From contig NZ_AP023439.1 of assembly GCF_014701095.1 (NCBI RefSeq), forward strand, positions 5,630,001 to 5,694,000: DNA of 64,000 nucleotides, in the 5' to 3' direction. The notes under the pieces were generated by a model. It worked only from the letters and a program-made list of their open reading frames with translations. It did no database searches and had not been told where the DNA came from. Source of the DNA: Streptomyces tuirus (GTDB lineage: Bacteria; Actinomycetota; Actinomycetes; Streptomycetales; Streptomycetaceae). Shown here piece after piece: positions 17,037-25,621 of this stretch (within the stretch, counting starts at the first letter, position 1; the number at the start of each line of letters is the position of its first letter). The translations under genes and the position numbers were made by a program.

Positions 17037-17522
17037 TCACTCCCGCCCGAGTATGGTCGCGGCCGCGTCGACGCCCTCGCGGGTCCCGACGACGATCAGC
17101 GTGTCACCGCCCGCCAGCCGGAAGTCCGGCGCGGGCGACGGGATGGCCTCGGCCCGGCGCAGCACGGCCACCACCGACGCGCCCGTCTCCGTACGCATCC
17201 GCATGTCGCCCAGCACCCGCCCGTTCCAGCGCGAGGTCGCGGCCACCTCGATCCGCTCGGCGACCAGCCCCAGGTCCGTGGTGTACAGCAGGCTCGGGCT
17301 GTGGTGGGACGGCTTCAGCGCGTCGATCAGCGATCCCGCCTCCGAGCTGGTCAGCTTCAGGGACTGGGCGCAGGAGTCGGGATCGTCTGACCGGTACACG
17401 TTCACCGTGCGCGTGCCGTCGCGGTGCGCCACCACCGACAGATGGCGGTGCTCCCGGGTCTCCAGGTCGTACTGGACCCCGATACCCGGTAGTGGCGTCG
17501 CCCTCAGGCGCGGAGCTGACAC
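17037..17522 (-). CDS. KhtT-like TrkA-C domain regulatory subunit of the antiporter
   Basis: A 161-residue soluble protein. The N-terminal half (PLPGIGVQYDLETREHRHLSVVAHRDGTRTVNVY) is the KhtT-type amino-terminal domain. The C-terminal half (SRWNGRVLGDMRMRTETGASVVAVLRR... GDTLIVVGTREGVDAAATIL) is a TrkA-C (RCK_C) domain, which binds small ligands and gates the antiporter. I chose GTG 17522; the open frame runs on into a tandem-repeat region and has no homology there. The stop is 5 nt before the antiporter start. Confidence 0.88.
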   Translation of the reverse strand: MSAPRLRATPLPGIGVQYDLETREHRHLSVVAHRDGTRTVNVYRSDDPDSCAQSLKLTSSEAGSLIDALKPSHHSPSLLYTTDLGLVAERIEVAATSRWNGRVLGDMRMRTETGASVVAVLRRAEAIPSPAPDFRLAGGDTLIVVGTREGVDAAATILGRE

Positions 17523-17560
17523 GTTGCTTCCCCTTGTTTCGTCTGGTTCGGTGTTTTTGT

Positions 17561-17641
17561 CGCACGTGGTCGCACGTGGTCGCACGTGGTCGCACGGTGG
17601 TCGCGCGTAGTCGGACGCTTTCGTACGTGGTCGCGCTTTGT
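17561..17641. repeat. 10-bp tandem repeat upstream of the antiporter operon
   Basis: CGCACGTGGT occurs three times exactly (17561-17590). It is followed by about five degenerate copies of 10-11 bp ending near 17641. The array lies 39 bp upstream of the KhtT-like start codon and about 70 bp from the divergent histidine-kinase gene. The repeat period equals one DNA helical turn. Confidence 0.8.
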
Positions 17642-17713
17642 CGGTCTGATGAGCCGTACCGATCATCGGACGGGTCACGTCCGCATGGTCCCATCCAGCC
17701 GTACGGTGACGAC

Positions 17714-18775
17714 ATGGGTGTCGTGACGGATATACGCAGTGGCCGGTCGCCGGAGAGGGTGGACGGGGCGGTGCACTGCGCGAAGGCGGGAAGGAGCGGA
17801 TCCAGGAGCGTGTCGTTGTTCTGGCGGATCTTCTCGCTCAACGCCGCCGGCCTGGTCGTGGCCACGGCGCTGCTGCTCGGCCCGGTCACCGTGTCCACGC
17901 CCGTCCTCGTGGGCGAGGCCCTCGTCCTGCTAGGCGGCCTCGTACTGCTGCTCGCCGGCAACGCGCTCGTGCTGCGGTTCGGCCTGGTGCCCCTGCAACG
18001 GCTGGACCGGGCCATGGCCACCGCCGACCTGCTGCGTCCGGGCTCCCGGCCGGTGGTCGCGGGACCGGCGGAGACGGCCGGGCTGATCACGACGTACAAC
18101 ACGATGCTCGACCGGCTGGAGGCCGAGCGCGCCACGGGCGCCGCCCGGGCGCTGTCCGCGCAGGAGAGCGAACGCCACCGGATCGCCCGGGAGCTCCACG
18201 ACGAGGTCGGGCAGACCCTGACCGCCGTCCTCCTCCAGCTCAAGCGCGTCGCGGATCTGGCGCCGGAGGACCTTCGCGAGGAGGTGGGCCAGGCGCAGGA
18301 GGCGACCCGGGCCGGCCTGGACGAGATCCGCCGGATCGCCCGCCGGCTGCGCCCCGGTGTGCTGGAGGAGCTCGGGCTGGCCAGCGCCCTGCGCTCACTC
18401 GCCGGCGAGTTCACGACCCACGGGCTGACCGTGCGTCACCACGTCACCGGCGAGCTCCCCGCCCTGACCCCCGAAGCGGAACTGGTCGTCTACCGGGTCG
18501 CCCAGGAGGGCCTGACCAACACCGCCCGGCACGCCGCCGCCGACCGTGCCGAACTCCGCCTCCAGGCGGTCCCCGACGGCGTCGAACTCCTCGTACGCGA
18601 CAACGGCTCGGGCCTCGGCGGCGCTCCCGAGGGCGCCGGTCTCACCGGCATGCGCGAACGCGCGCTGCTCGTCGGCGCAGCCCTGGCCCTGGAGACAGCG
18701 CCGGGCGGGGGCACCGACGTACGGCTGCGCGTACCGGTCGCCGTGCGCGAACCAGTGACCGAAGGACCCCGCTGA
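17714..18775 (+). CDS. NarL-type sensor histidine kinase
   Basis: A 353-residue kinase of the HisKA_3 class. A cytoplasmic N terminus leads to two closely spaced membrane helices (about residues 40-60 and 65-85), then a HAMP-like linker. The dimerisation box is ERHRIARELHDEVGQTLTAV with His162, and the HATPase_c domain has YRVAQEGLTNTARHAAA and VRDNGSGLGGAPEGAGLTGMRERA. There is almost no extracellular loop, so the stimulus is probably sensed within the membrane or cytoplasm. Its stop overlaps the ATG of the cognate regulator by 1 nt. Confidence 0.9.
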   Translation: MGVVTDIRSGRSPERVDGAVHCAKAGRSGSRSVSLFWRIFSLNAAGLVVATALLLGPVTVSTPVLVGEALVLLGGLVLLLAGNALVLRFGLVPLQRLDRAMATADLLRPGSRPVVAGPAETAGLITTYNTMLDRLEAERATGAARALSAQESERHRIARELHDEVGQTLTAVLLQLKRVADLAPEDLREEVGQAQEATRAGLDEIRRIARRLRPGVLEELGLASALRSLAGEFTTHGLTVRHHVTGELPALTPEAELVVYRVAQEGLTNTARHAAADRAELRLQAVPDGVELLVRDNGSGLGGAPEGAGLTGMRERALLVGAALALETAPGGGTDVRLRVPVAVREPVTEGPR

Positions 18776-19428
18776 TGCCCACACCGATCCGCGTGCTGCT
18801 CGCCGACGACCACACCCTCGTGCGCCGGGGTGTGCGCCTCATCCTCGACGGGGAGCCCGACCTCACGGTGGTGGCCGAGGCCGGGGACGGCGCCGAGGCC
18901 GTCGCCAAGGCCCGGGAGACCCCGGTGGACCTGGCCGTCCTGGACGTGGCCATGCCCCGCATGACCGGCCTCCAGGCCGCGCGGGAGCTCTCCCGCCGGC
19001 TGCCCGACCTGCACATCCTCATCCTGACCATGTACGACAACGAGGAGTACTTCTTCGAGGCGCTCAGGGCCGGGGCCAGCGGCTACGTCCTCAAGTCCGT
19101 CGCCGACCGCGACCTGGTGGAGGCCTGCCGGGCGGCCGTGCGCGACGAGCCGTTCATCTACCCGGGCGCCGAACGCGCCCTGGTCCGCTCCTACCTGGAG
19201 CGGCTGCACCGTGGCGACGGCCTGCCGGAGCGGGCCATCACCGAACGCGAGGAGGAGATCCTCAAGCTGGTCGCCGAGGGCCACACCTCGAAGGAGATCG
19301 GCGAACTCCTCTTCATCAGCGCCAAGACGGTCGAACGCCACCGCGCCAACCTGCTGCAGAAACTCGGCATGCGCGACCGCCTGGAGCTGACCCGCTATGC
19401 GATCAGGGCCGGACTCATCGAACCCTGA
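18775..19428 (+). CDS. NarL/LuxR-family response regulator
   Basis: A 217-residue regulator. The receiver domain contains the acidic pair VLLADDHTLVRRGV, phospho-acceptor Asp57 in LAVLDVAMPRMTG and Lys in YVLKSVADRDL. The LuxR-type helix-turn-helix is AITEREEEILKLVAEGHTSKEIGELLFISAKTVERH. The overlapping TGATG with the upstream kinase gene indicates an operon and translational coupling. The target genes cannot be told from the sequence. Confidence 0.92.
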   Translation: MPTPIRVLLADDHTLVRRGVRLILDGEPDLTVVAEAGDGAEAVAKARETPVDLAVLDVAMPRMTGLQAARELSRRLPDLHILILTMYDNEEYFFEALRAGASGYVLKSVADRDLVEACRAAVRDEPFIYPGAERALVRSYLERLHRGDGLPERAITEREEEILKLVAEGHTSKEIGELLFISAKTVERHRANLLQKLGMRDRLELTRYAIRAGLIEP

Positions 19429-19441
19429 GCCCGGGCGGAGG

Positions 19442-19450
19442 TTGTCCACA
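19442..19450 (+). promoter_or_regulatory. DnaA-box-like nonamer TTGTCCACA upstream of miaB
   Basis: An exact match to the Streptomyces-type DnaA box TTGTCCACA, 41 bp upstream of the miaB start codon. It could be chance or a DnaA titration or regulatory site. Confidence 0.35.
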
Positions 19451-19491
19451 GGCGGCCGAGCCACTTTCGCCGAGCGCCTACCCTTGTCCCC

Positions 19492-21006
19492 ATGAGCAGC
19501 ATCGACCGGAGCCAGTCAGTGGGCGGCACACGCACATACGAGGTACGCACCTACGGGTGCCAGATGAACGTCCACGACTCCGAGCGATTGTCCGGACTGC
19601 TGGAGGACGCGGGCTACGTCCGTGCCCCCGAGGGCGCCGACGAGGCGGACGTCGTCGTCTTCAACACCTGCGCCGTGCGGGAGAACGCCGACAACAAGCT
19701 GTACGGCAACCTCGGCCACCTCGCCCCGAAGAAGGCGAGCCGCCCCGGCATGCAGATCGCGGTCGGCGGCTGCCTCGCCCAGAAGGACCGCGACACCATC
19801 GTGAAGAGGGCGCCCTGGGTGGACGTCGTCTTCGGCACGCACAACATCGGCAAACTGCCGGTCCTGCTGGAGCGCGCCCGCGTGCAGGAGGAGGCGCAGG
19901 TCGAGATCGCCGAGTCGCTGGAGGCGTTCCCCTCGACCCTGCCCACCCGCCGCGAGAGCGCCTACGCCGCCTGGGTCTCCATCTCCGTCGGCTGCAACAA
20001 CACCTGCACCTTCTGCATCGTCCCGGCCCTGCGCGGCAAGGAGAAGGACCGCCGTCCCGGCGACATCCTCGCCGAGATCGAGGCCCTGGTCGCCGAGGGC
20101 GTCTCCGAGATCACGCTGCTCGGGCAGAACGTCAACGCCTACGGCTCCGACATCGGCGACCGTGAGGCCTTCAGCAAGCTGCTGCGCGCCTGCGGGACGA
20201 TCGACGGCCTGGAGCGCGTCCGCTTCACCTCCCCGCACCCGCGGGACTTCACCGACGACGTCATCGCCGCCATGGCCGAGACGCCGAACGTGATGCCGCA
20301 GCTGCACATGCCGCTACAGTCCGGCTCGGACCCGGTCCTGAAGGCGATGCGCCGCTCCTACCGCCAGGACCGCTTCCTCGGCATCATCGAGAAGGTCCGC
20401 GCCGCCATCCCGCACGCCGCGATCAGCACGGACATCATCGTGGGCTTCCCCGGCGAGACCGAGGAGGACTTCGAGCAGACGCTGCACGTGGTGCGCGAGG
20501 CCCGCTTCGCCCAGGCCTTCACCTTCCAGTACTCCAAGCGGCCCGGCACCCCGGCCGCCGACATGGACGGCCAGATTCCCAAGAAGGTCGTCCAGGAGCG
20601 CTACGAGCGGCTCGTCGCCCTCCAGGAGGAGATCTCCTGGGAGGAGAACAAGAAGCAGGTCGGCCGCACGCTGGAGCTGATGGTCGCCGAGGGCGAGGGC
20701 CGCAAGGACGACACCACCCACCGCCTCTCCGGCCGCGCCCCCGACAGCCGCCTCGTCCACTTCACCAAGCCGGACCAGGAGGTCCGCCCCGGCGACGTGG
20801 TCACGGTCGAGATCACCTACGCCGCCCCGCACCACCTCCTCGCCGAGGGCCCCGTGCTGGACGTGCGCCGCACGCGCGCGGGCGACGCCTGGGAGAAGCG
20901 CAACGCGGCCGAGAAGGCCAAGCCCGTAGGCGTGATGCTGGGCCTGCCCAAGATCGGCGCGCCCGAGCCCATGCCCGCCGTGGCGAGCGGGTGCGGCTGC
21001 GACTGA
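19492..21006 (+). CDS. miaB: tRNA-2-methylthio-N6-dimethylallyladenosine synthase MiaB
   Basis: A 504-residue radical-SAM methylthiotransferase that adds the 2-methylthio group to i6A37 of tRNAs. The N-terminal UPF0004 domain carries auxiliary-cluster cysteines (YGCQMNVHDSE, VFNTCAVRENADNK, VGGCLAQK). The radical-SAM motif is C168-NNT-C172-TF-C175, and a TRAM domain follows (VGRTLELMVAEGEGRKD...). A Cys-containing tail (ASGCGCD) ends the protein. Its substrate is made by MiaA, encoded about 1.8 kb downstream. Start ATG 19492. Confidence 0.97.
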   Translation: MSSIDRSQSVGGTRTYEVRTYGCQMNVHDSERLSGLLEDAGYVRAPEGADEADVVVFNTCAVRENADNKLYGNLGHLAPKKASRPGMQIAVGGCLAQKDRDTIVKRAPWVDVVFGTHNIGKLPVLLERARVQEEAQVEIAESLEAFPSTLPTRRESAYAAWVSISVGCNNTCTFCIVPALRGKEKDRRPGDILAEIEALVAEGVSEITLLGQNVNAYGSDIGDREAFSKLLRACGTIDGLERVRFTSPHPRDFTDDVIAAMAETPNVMPQLHMPLQSGSDPVLKAMRRSYRQDRFLGIIEKVRAAIPHAAISTDIIVGFPGETEEDFEQTLHVVREARFAQAFTFQYSKRPGTPAADMDGQIPKKVVQERYERLVALQEEISWEENKKQVGRTLELMVAEGEGRKDDTTHRLSGRAPDSRLVHFTKPDQEVRPGDVVTVEITYAAPHHLLAEGPVLDVRRTRAGDAWEKRNAAEKAKPVGVMLGLPKIGAPEPMPAVASGCGCD

Positions 21007-21067
21007 GCCGGGCCGCCGCCCCGAGCGGTGGCGGCGGCTCCCGCTCCTGAGAGCTACCCTGCCGATC

Positions 21068-21781
21068 ATGCTTGTCGCCGCCGCTGTCTGCCCCTGCCCG
21101 CCCCTGCTGGTCCCCGAGGTCGCCGCGGGCGCCGCCACGGAACTGGACGCCGCGCGGGCCGCGTGCACGGACGCGCTGGGGGTGCTCGCCGCCGCCCGGC
21201 CCGGTCGGCTCGTGGTCGTCGGACCGGTGGACGGAGCCGGGGCCGAGGCGTACCCGGAGGGGACGGCGGGGTCCTTCCGGGGCTTCGGCGTCGACCTCGA
21301 CGTACGGCTGGGAGCGGCCGAGGGCCCGGACACCGCACAGCGGCTGCCGTACGCGCTGGCAGTCGCGGCCTGGCTGCTGGAGCGGACCGGGTGGTCCGAC
21401 GCCCCGGTCGAGGGTCTCGGCGTGGGGGAGTCGTGCCCGCCCGAGCTGTGCGCGCGGACCGGAAGGGACGTCGCTGCCCGGGACGAGCGGGTCGCCCTGC
21501 TGGTGATGGGCGACGCGAGCGCGTGCCGGACGGTCAAGGCCCCGGGCTATCTGGACGAACGGGCGGCGCCCTTCGACGCGGAGGTCGCACGCGCGCTCGG
21601 CGCGGCCGACCTGGCGGCCCTCACCACGCTGGACACGGGACTGGCACACGAGCTGAAGGTCTCCGGCAGGGCCCCCTGGCAAGTCCTGGCGGGGGCGGCC
21701 GACGGCGCGGACCTCGGCGGCTCCCTGCTGTACGAGGACGCGCCCTACGGCGTGGGGTACGTCGTCGCCGCCTGGTCGTAG
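21068..21781 (+). CDS. Class III extradiol dioxygenase-like protein
   Basis: A 237-residue protein beginning MLVAAAVCPCPPLLVPEVAAG, with features of the LigB-like class III extradiol ring-cleavage superfamily: an N-terminal CPCPPLLVPE loop, LVVVGPVDGAG, ALLVMGDASAC and the late HELKVSGRAPWQVLAGA. I cannot point to a full set of Fe(II) ligands, so enzyme activity is uncertain. It lies between miaB and miaA, a common actinobacterial arrangement. A strong hairpin terminator follows at 21848. Confidence 0.65.
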   Translation: MLVAAAVCPCPPLLVPEVAAGAATELDAARAACTDALGVLAAARPGRLVVVGPVDGAGAEAYPEGTAGSFRGFGVDLDVRLGAAEGPDTAQRLPYALAVAAWLLERTGWSDAPVEGLGVGESCPPELCARTGRDVAARDERVALLVMGDASACRTVKAPGYLDERAAPFDAEVARALGAADLAALTTLDTGLAHELKVSGRAPWQVLAGAADGADLGGSLLYEDAPYGVGYVVAAWS

Positions 21782-21847
21782 AGCGGGGCGGCGGAGCGCG
21801 GGAAGCGACCGTGTGGTCGTGGACCGGGCGGCAGGGAGTGGGAACGG

Positions 21848-21883
21848 CGGACGGCCGGGAGCTGGGTGCTCCGCGGCCGTCCG
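21848..21883. terminator. Bidirectional hairpin terminator
   Basis: The outer stem CGGACGGCC/GGCCGTCCG encloses an inner stem GGAGC/GCTCC around TGGGT. It lies between the convergent dioxygenase-like gene and the antitoxin-like gene. Confidence 0.65.
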
Positions 21884-21958
21884 ACGATGTGCCTCAGTGT
21901 GCCGATGTGCGCAGAGAACCGTTGCTGGGTGCACGGAATCTGCTGCGCCGATGCGCGC

Positions 21959-22330
21959 TCAGGAGGTGGGCGGTGGTGCCTCCGGAGGCGGAGTGCCGCC
22001 CGTGTCCCGCGGCGGAGCCGTCCGTCCGGTGCCGGGCGGCGGTGTCGTGCGGTCCGGGCCGGGTGTCGTCGTGGCGTCCGTGCCGGACGCCGTCGTGCCG
22101 CCCGGGTCCGGTGCGGTGTCGCCATGGTGGGTGAGTCGGTCCATGGCGCCCTTGGCCCGGCCCGTGCCCGACTGGATCCTGTCGCTGTACTTGCCCTTGG
22201 TCGTCTTGTCGACGGCCTGCGCGGCCTTGTCGAGACCGTGATGGATCTTGCCCTCGTGCCGCTGTGCGAGGTCCGAGACCTTGCCCTTGGCCGGGCCCAG
22301 CTTGGCTTTCACGTTGTCCATGAGACCCAT
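21959..22330 (-). CDS. MT0933-type antitoxin-like protein
   Basis: A 123-residue protein. The first 60 residues (MGLMDNVKAKLGPAKGKVSD...KYSDRIQSGTGRAKGAMD) match the small actinobacterial antitoxin family related to Mycobacterium MT0933/Rv0909. The rest is a Pro/Gly/Thr-rich tail of low complexity. No toxin gene is next to it; the upstream neighbour is an acidic Ala/Glu-rich protein. The antitoxin name is therefore inherited from the family rather than from context. Streptomyces copies usually occur without a toxin. Confidence 0.65.
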   Translation of the reverse strand: MGLMDNVKAKLGPAKGKVSDLAQRHEGKIHHGLDKAAQAVDKTTKGKYSDRIQSGTGRAKGAMDRLTHHGDTAPDPGGTTASGTDATTTPGPDRTTPPPGTGRTAPPRDTGGTPPPEAPPPTS

Positions 22331-22356
22331 GGCTCACCTTCCCTCGCGCAGGGCGG

Positions 22357-22644
22357 TCAGGTACGGGCGCCCTCGCCGGCCTCGTTGTCTGCCGCCTTCT
22401 CGGTGGATTGCTGCTTGGGGATGTCGACAGCCTCGGACTCGCCGGACTCGGTGGACTTGGAAGCCTCGGTGGTGGCCTCGGCAGTCGGCTCCGCCGCTTC
22501 CTCCGCTCCGTCGGTGCCCTTCGTCTCCGCGGCCTCGGCCGCCTCCGTCCCGGGCCCGGCCTTCGCTGTGTCGGTCTGAGCCTCGGCCGCAGGCGTCTCC
22601 GCCGTGGCCTTCGACCGCCGGAGAAGTCGTGCAAAAACGCCCAT
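22357..22644 (-). CDS. Small acidic Ala/Glu/Thr-rich hypothetical protein
   Basis: A 95-residue protein starting MGVFARLLRRSKATAE, a short basic amphipathic head. About 75 low-complexity acidic residues follow (many Ala, Glu, Thr, Ser). I chose ATG 22644 because GGAG lies 5 nt upstream; GTG 22650 is in frame. It lies 26 nt upstream of the antitoxin-like gene on the same strand and is probably co-transcribed. I do not recognise a function. The composition suggests an intrinsically disordered protein, possibly membrane-associated through its basic N terminus. Confidence 0.55.
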   Translation of the reverse strand: MGVFARLLRRSKATAETPAAEAQTDTAKAGPGTEAAEAAETKGTDGAEEAAEPTAEATTEASKSTESGESEAVDIPKQQSTEKAADNEAGEGART

Positions 22645-22826
22645 ATCCACTCCATACGTTACTCGTGCGGGCGAAATCCCGCGTTGCCCGGTGCGTCAAT
22701 TTGCGCGGCCCGGGCCGCCGCCTCCGCGATCCGGCGGCAGGAACCTCGCAACGGGCAACGACCCCGCGGCCGTCGCGTCACGTAACTCGTTCGAGACCGG
22801 TGGTCGAGGTTTGCGAGACTGGGGCG

Positions 22827-23765
22827 GTGAGCAGTGCACTCCCCGCCCCCCGCGTCATCGCCGTCGTCGGACCAACTGCGGCCGGAAAGTCCGATCTGGG
22901 CGTATTCCTGGCTCAGCGTCTCGGCGGTGAAGTCGTCAACGCCGATTCCATGCAGCTCTACCGAGGGATGGACATCGGCACCGCCAAGCTGACGCCCGAG
23001 GAGCGCGGCGGCGTCCCCCACCATCTGCTGGACATCTGGGACGTGACCGTCACGGCGTCCGTCGCCGAGTACCAGCGTCTGGCCCGGGAGCGCATCGAGG
23101 CGCTGCTCGCCGAGGGCCGCTGGCCGATCCTGGTCGGCGGCTCGGGACTGTATGTGCGCGGGGCTGTCGACAACCTGGAGTTCCCCGGCACCGACCCAGA
23201 GGTCCGCGCCCGCCTGGAGGAGGAGCTCACGCTGCGCGGCTCCGGAGCGCTGCACGCCCGCCTGGCCGCCGCCGACCCCGAGGCCGCCCGCGCGATCCTG
23301 CCGAGCAACGGCCGCCGGGTCGTCCGCGCCCTGGAGGTGATCGAGATCACCGGCCGGCCCTTCACGGCCAACCTCCCCGGCCACGACTCGGTCTACGACA
23401 CCCTCCAGATCGGGGTCGACGTGGCCCGCCCCGAGCTGGACGAGCGCATCGCGCGCCGGGTCGACCGGATGTGGGACGCCGGCCTCGTGGACGAGGTGAG
23501 CGCACTTCAGGCGCAGGGGTTGCGTGAAGGGCGTACGGCCTCGCGCGCGCTCGGCTACCAGCAGGTGCTCGCGGCGCTCGCCGGGGAGTGCACCCTCGAG
23601 GAAGCGCGGACCGAGACCGTGCGTGCCACCAAGCGCTTCGCGCGCCGCCAGGATTCATGGTTCAGGCGCGATCCACGGGTGCACTGGTTGAGTGGGGCGG
23701 CGGCCGATCGCACGGAACTTCCGCAGCTCGCGCTGTCCTTGGTCGAACGACCGGTTACAGCCTGA
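22827..23765 (+). CDS. miaA: tRNA dimethylallyltransferase MiaA
   Basis: A 312-residue isopentenyltransferase that modifies A37 of UNN-decoding tRNAs; MiaB then acts on the product. Key motifs are the P-loop VVGPTAAGKSDLGV (residues 9-22), ADSMQLYRGMDIGTAK, PHHLLDIWDVT, LVGGSGLYVRG and RIARRVDRMWDAGLVDEV. The C-terminal ATKRFARRQDSWFRRD contacts tRNA. I chose GTG 22827; the frame is open far upstream but without homology. Length is normal for the family. Confidence 0.96.
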   Translation: MSSALPAPRVIAVVGPTAAGKSDLGVFLAQRLGGEVVNADSMQLYRGMDIGTAKLTPEERGGVPHHLLDIWDVTVTASVAEYQRLARERIEALLAEGRWPILVGGSGLYVRGAVDNLEFPGTDPEVRARLEEELTLRGSGALHARLAAADPEAARAILPSNGRRVVRALEVIEITGRPFTANLPGHDSVYDTLQIGVDVARPELDERIARRVDRMWDAGLVDEVSALQAQGLREGRTASRALGYQQVLAALAGECTLEEARTETVRATKRFARRQDSWFRRDPRVHWLSGAAADRTELPQLALSLVERPVTA

Positions 23766-23867
23766 TCACGTCATGGCATCGGGACGCCCAGGCCGTCATC
23801 CGGTCCTTCGGCGGCGTGCCATCATCGAGCTTCGATCGACCGAGTTGAGTCCTAGTTGGGAGGGCGC

Positions 23868-24386
23868 GTGGCGATGGAGGCCGGCCCTCGCGACACCGCA
23901 CGAAGCACCGATCACATCACCGCCGAGCGGGATGGGGCGGGGCACGGGGACGCACCGGAGCAGGAGACGGACCACCTCAGCTCCGACGGGCCCGACGAGA
24001 CGCAGGGTGTGACGGACGACGGCCCCGAGCCCGGCGAGATGTTCGCCGACGAGGTCGAGGTCGAACTGCGCCCGCAGCGCCGGCTCCGCATCTGGCAGCT
24101 GGCTCCCATCGTGGGCCTCGCGGCACTCGGCTCCCTGATGTTCGCCTTCCCGCTCGCCTTCGACTTCGGCGACAGCGGGGCCGTCATCGCCATGCTGGGC
24201 CTGCTGATCTGCTCCTGTGCGGCCGGCTGGGGCATGATGGCCGCCCGTCGCGTGGGCTACACCTGGCCGGGCCTGCCGGCCCGCGGCTCGGGCCGCAGAC
24301 CCGACTGGCGGGTCGCCCTGGCGTACGCCCTGGTCGTGGCCGTCGTGGTGGTCCTCGCCGTGTGGCGGGTGGCACGGCTCCGGTAG
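23868..24386 (+). CDS. Two-helix membrane protein of unknown function
   Basis: About 172 residues. The first 75 are hydrophilic and acidic, ending FADEVEVELRPQRRLRIWQLA. Two membrane helices (PIVGLAALGSLMFAFPLAF and AVIAMLGLLICSCAAGWGMM), a basic loop and a third hydrophobic segment (VALAYALVVAVVVVLAVWRVARLR) follow. I chose GTG 23868, with GGAGGG 4 nt upstream. It lies between miaA and dapF. I do not recognise a function; the gene is probably conserved in streptomycetes because the position is syntenic. Confidence 0.7.
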   Translation: MAMEAGPRDTARSTDHITAERDGAGHGDAPEQETDHLSSDGPDETQGVTDDGPEPGEMFADEVEVELRPQRRLRIWQLAPIVGLAALGSLMFAFPLAFDFGDSGAVIAMLGLLICSCAAGWGMMAARRVGYTWPGLPARGSGRRPDWRVALAYALVVAVVVVLAVWRVARLR

Positions 24387-24452
24387 GACGCGGGCCCCGT
24401 TTCCGGTTGGCACGGCTCCGGTAGCGGACGCGTGCCCCGTTACGATCGAGGC

Positions 24453-25325
24453 ATGAGCACGCGGATCGCCTTCCTCAAGGGGCACGGCACCGAGAACGAC
24501 TTCGTGATCGTCCCGGACCCCGAGAACGCCATCGACCTGCCCCCGGCCGCCGTCGCCGCCCTGTGTGACCGCCGCGCCGGCATCGGCGGTGACGGGCTGC
24601 TGCACGTCGTGCGGTCCGCCGCCCACCCGGAGGCCGGGGACATGGCGGCGGAGGCGGAGTGGTTCATGGACTACCGCAACGGCGACGGCTCGGTCGCGGA
24701 GATGTGCGGCAACGGCGTACGGGTGTTCGCGCGCTACCTCCAGCGCGCCGGTTACGTGACCGAGGGGGACCTCACGGTCGCCACCCGCGGGGGCGTGAAG
24801 ACCGTGCACATCGCCAAGGACGGTGACGTCACCGTGGGCATGGGCCGGGCGGTGCTCCCAGAAGGCGACGTCACGGTGAGTGTCGGCGAGCGCAGCTGGC
24901 CCGCGCGGAACGTCAACATGGGCAACCCGCACGCGGTCGCCTTCGTGGACGATCTCTCGCACGCCGGTGATCTGCTCTCCCCGCCGCCCTTCAGCCCGGC
25001 CGCCGCCTACCCGGACGGTGTGAACGTGGAGTTCGTGGTCGACCGCGGCCCCGGGCACGTCGCGCTGCGCGTGCACGAGCGCGGCTCCGGTGAGACCCGC
25101 TCGTGCGGCACCGGCGCGTGCGCGGTCGCCGTGGCCGCCGCCCGCCGCGACGGCGCCGACCCGACGGCCACGGGCACCCCCGCGACCTACACCGTGGACG
25201 TCCCGGGCGGCACCCTGGTGATCACCGAGCGGCCCGACGGCGAGATCGAGATGACCGGCCCGGCCGTGATCGTGGCCGAGGGCGAGATCGACGCGGACTG
25301 GCTGGAAGCCGCCACCTCCGCGTGA
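24453..25325 (+). CDS. dapF: Diaminopimelate epimerase DapF
   Basis: A 290-residue enzyme that converts LL- to meso-diaminopimelate for lysine and peptidoglycan. Streptomyces uses LL-DAP in its cell wall, but the enzyme is still needed for lysine. The two catalytic cysteines are in EMCGNGVRVFARYL and RSCGTGACAVAVAA, and the substrate pocket GHGTENDFVIV and NMGNPHAVAFV are intact. I chose ATG 24453 (MSTRIAFLKGHG). A 67-bp gap separates it from the upstream membrane-protein gene. Confidence 0.97.
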   Translation: MSTRIAFLKGHGTENDFVIVPDPENAIDLPPAAVAALCDRRAGIGGDGLLHVVRSAAHPEAGDMAAEAEWFMDYRNGDGSVAEMCGNGVRVFARYLQRAGYVTEGDLTVATRGGVKTVHIAKDGDVTVGMGRAVLPEGDVTVSVGERSWPARNVNMGNPHAVAFVDDLSHAGDLLSPPPFSPAAAYPDGVNVEFVVDRGPGHVALRVHERGSGETRSCGTGACAVAVAAARRDGADPTATGTPATYTVDVPGGTLVITERPDGEIEMTGPAVIVAEGEIDADWLEAATSA

Positions 25326-25621
25326 GCGGCAGCGGGTCGTCCTGAAAGATCCGCCCGGCTTCGGCCACCCGACCCTAAACCACCGTTGATATCCGGCCAC
25401 TTGGCGGGAATCACGTTGTAAGAGTGGTGGCGTAGGAGGGTACAAACCTCACATTCATCCCTCGAATGGGTGATCAGTTTCACGCTCGGCGAGAGGCGGC
25501 CAGTCGGGCGTGGTGGGCTCGGTAGCATCAAGCACCGGCCCGGACGGGGGACCGAAGCCGCTCCCTGAGCCGTGTCCGCTCTGGGGCACCCGTCCGCCGG
25601 TTGACGCAGCCGGAGGTGCCC

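Noticed and set aside
16193..17713. Long plus-strand extension in frame with the NarL-type kinase
   Set aside because: It is antisense to the antiporter genes; the kinase homology and a suitable ATG begin at 17714.
25326..25621. Possible SigR/ECF promoter (GGGAAT...GTTG) upstream of the RSH gene
   Set aside because: GGGAAT is present near 25406 but the GTTG is only 3 bp away and nothing suitable lies at about 18 bp.
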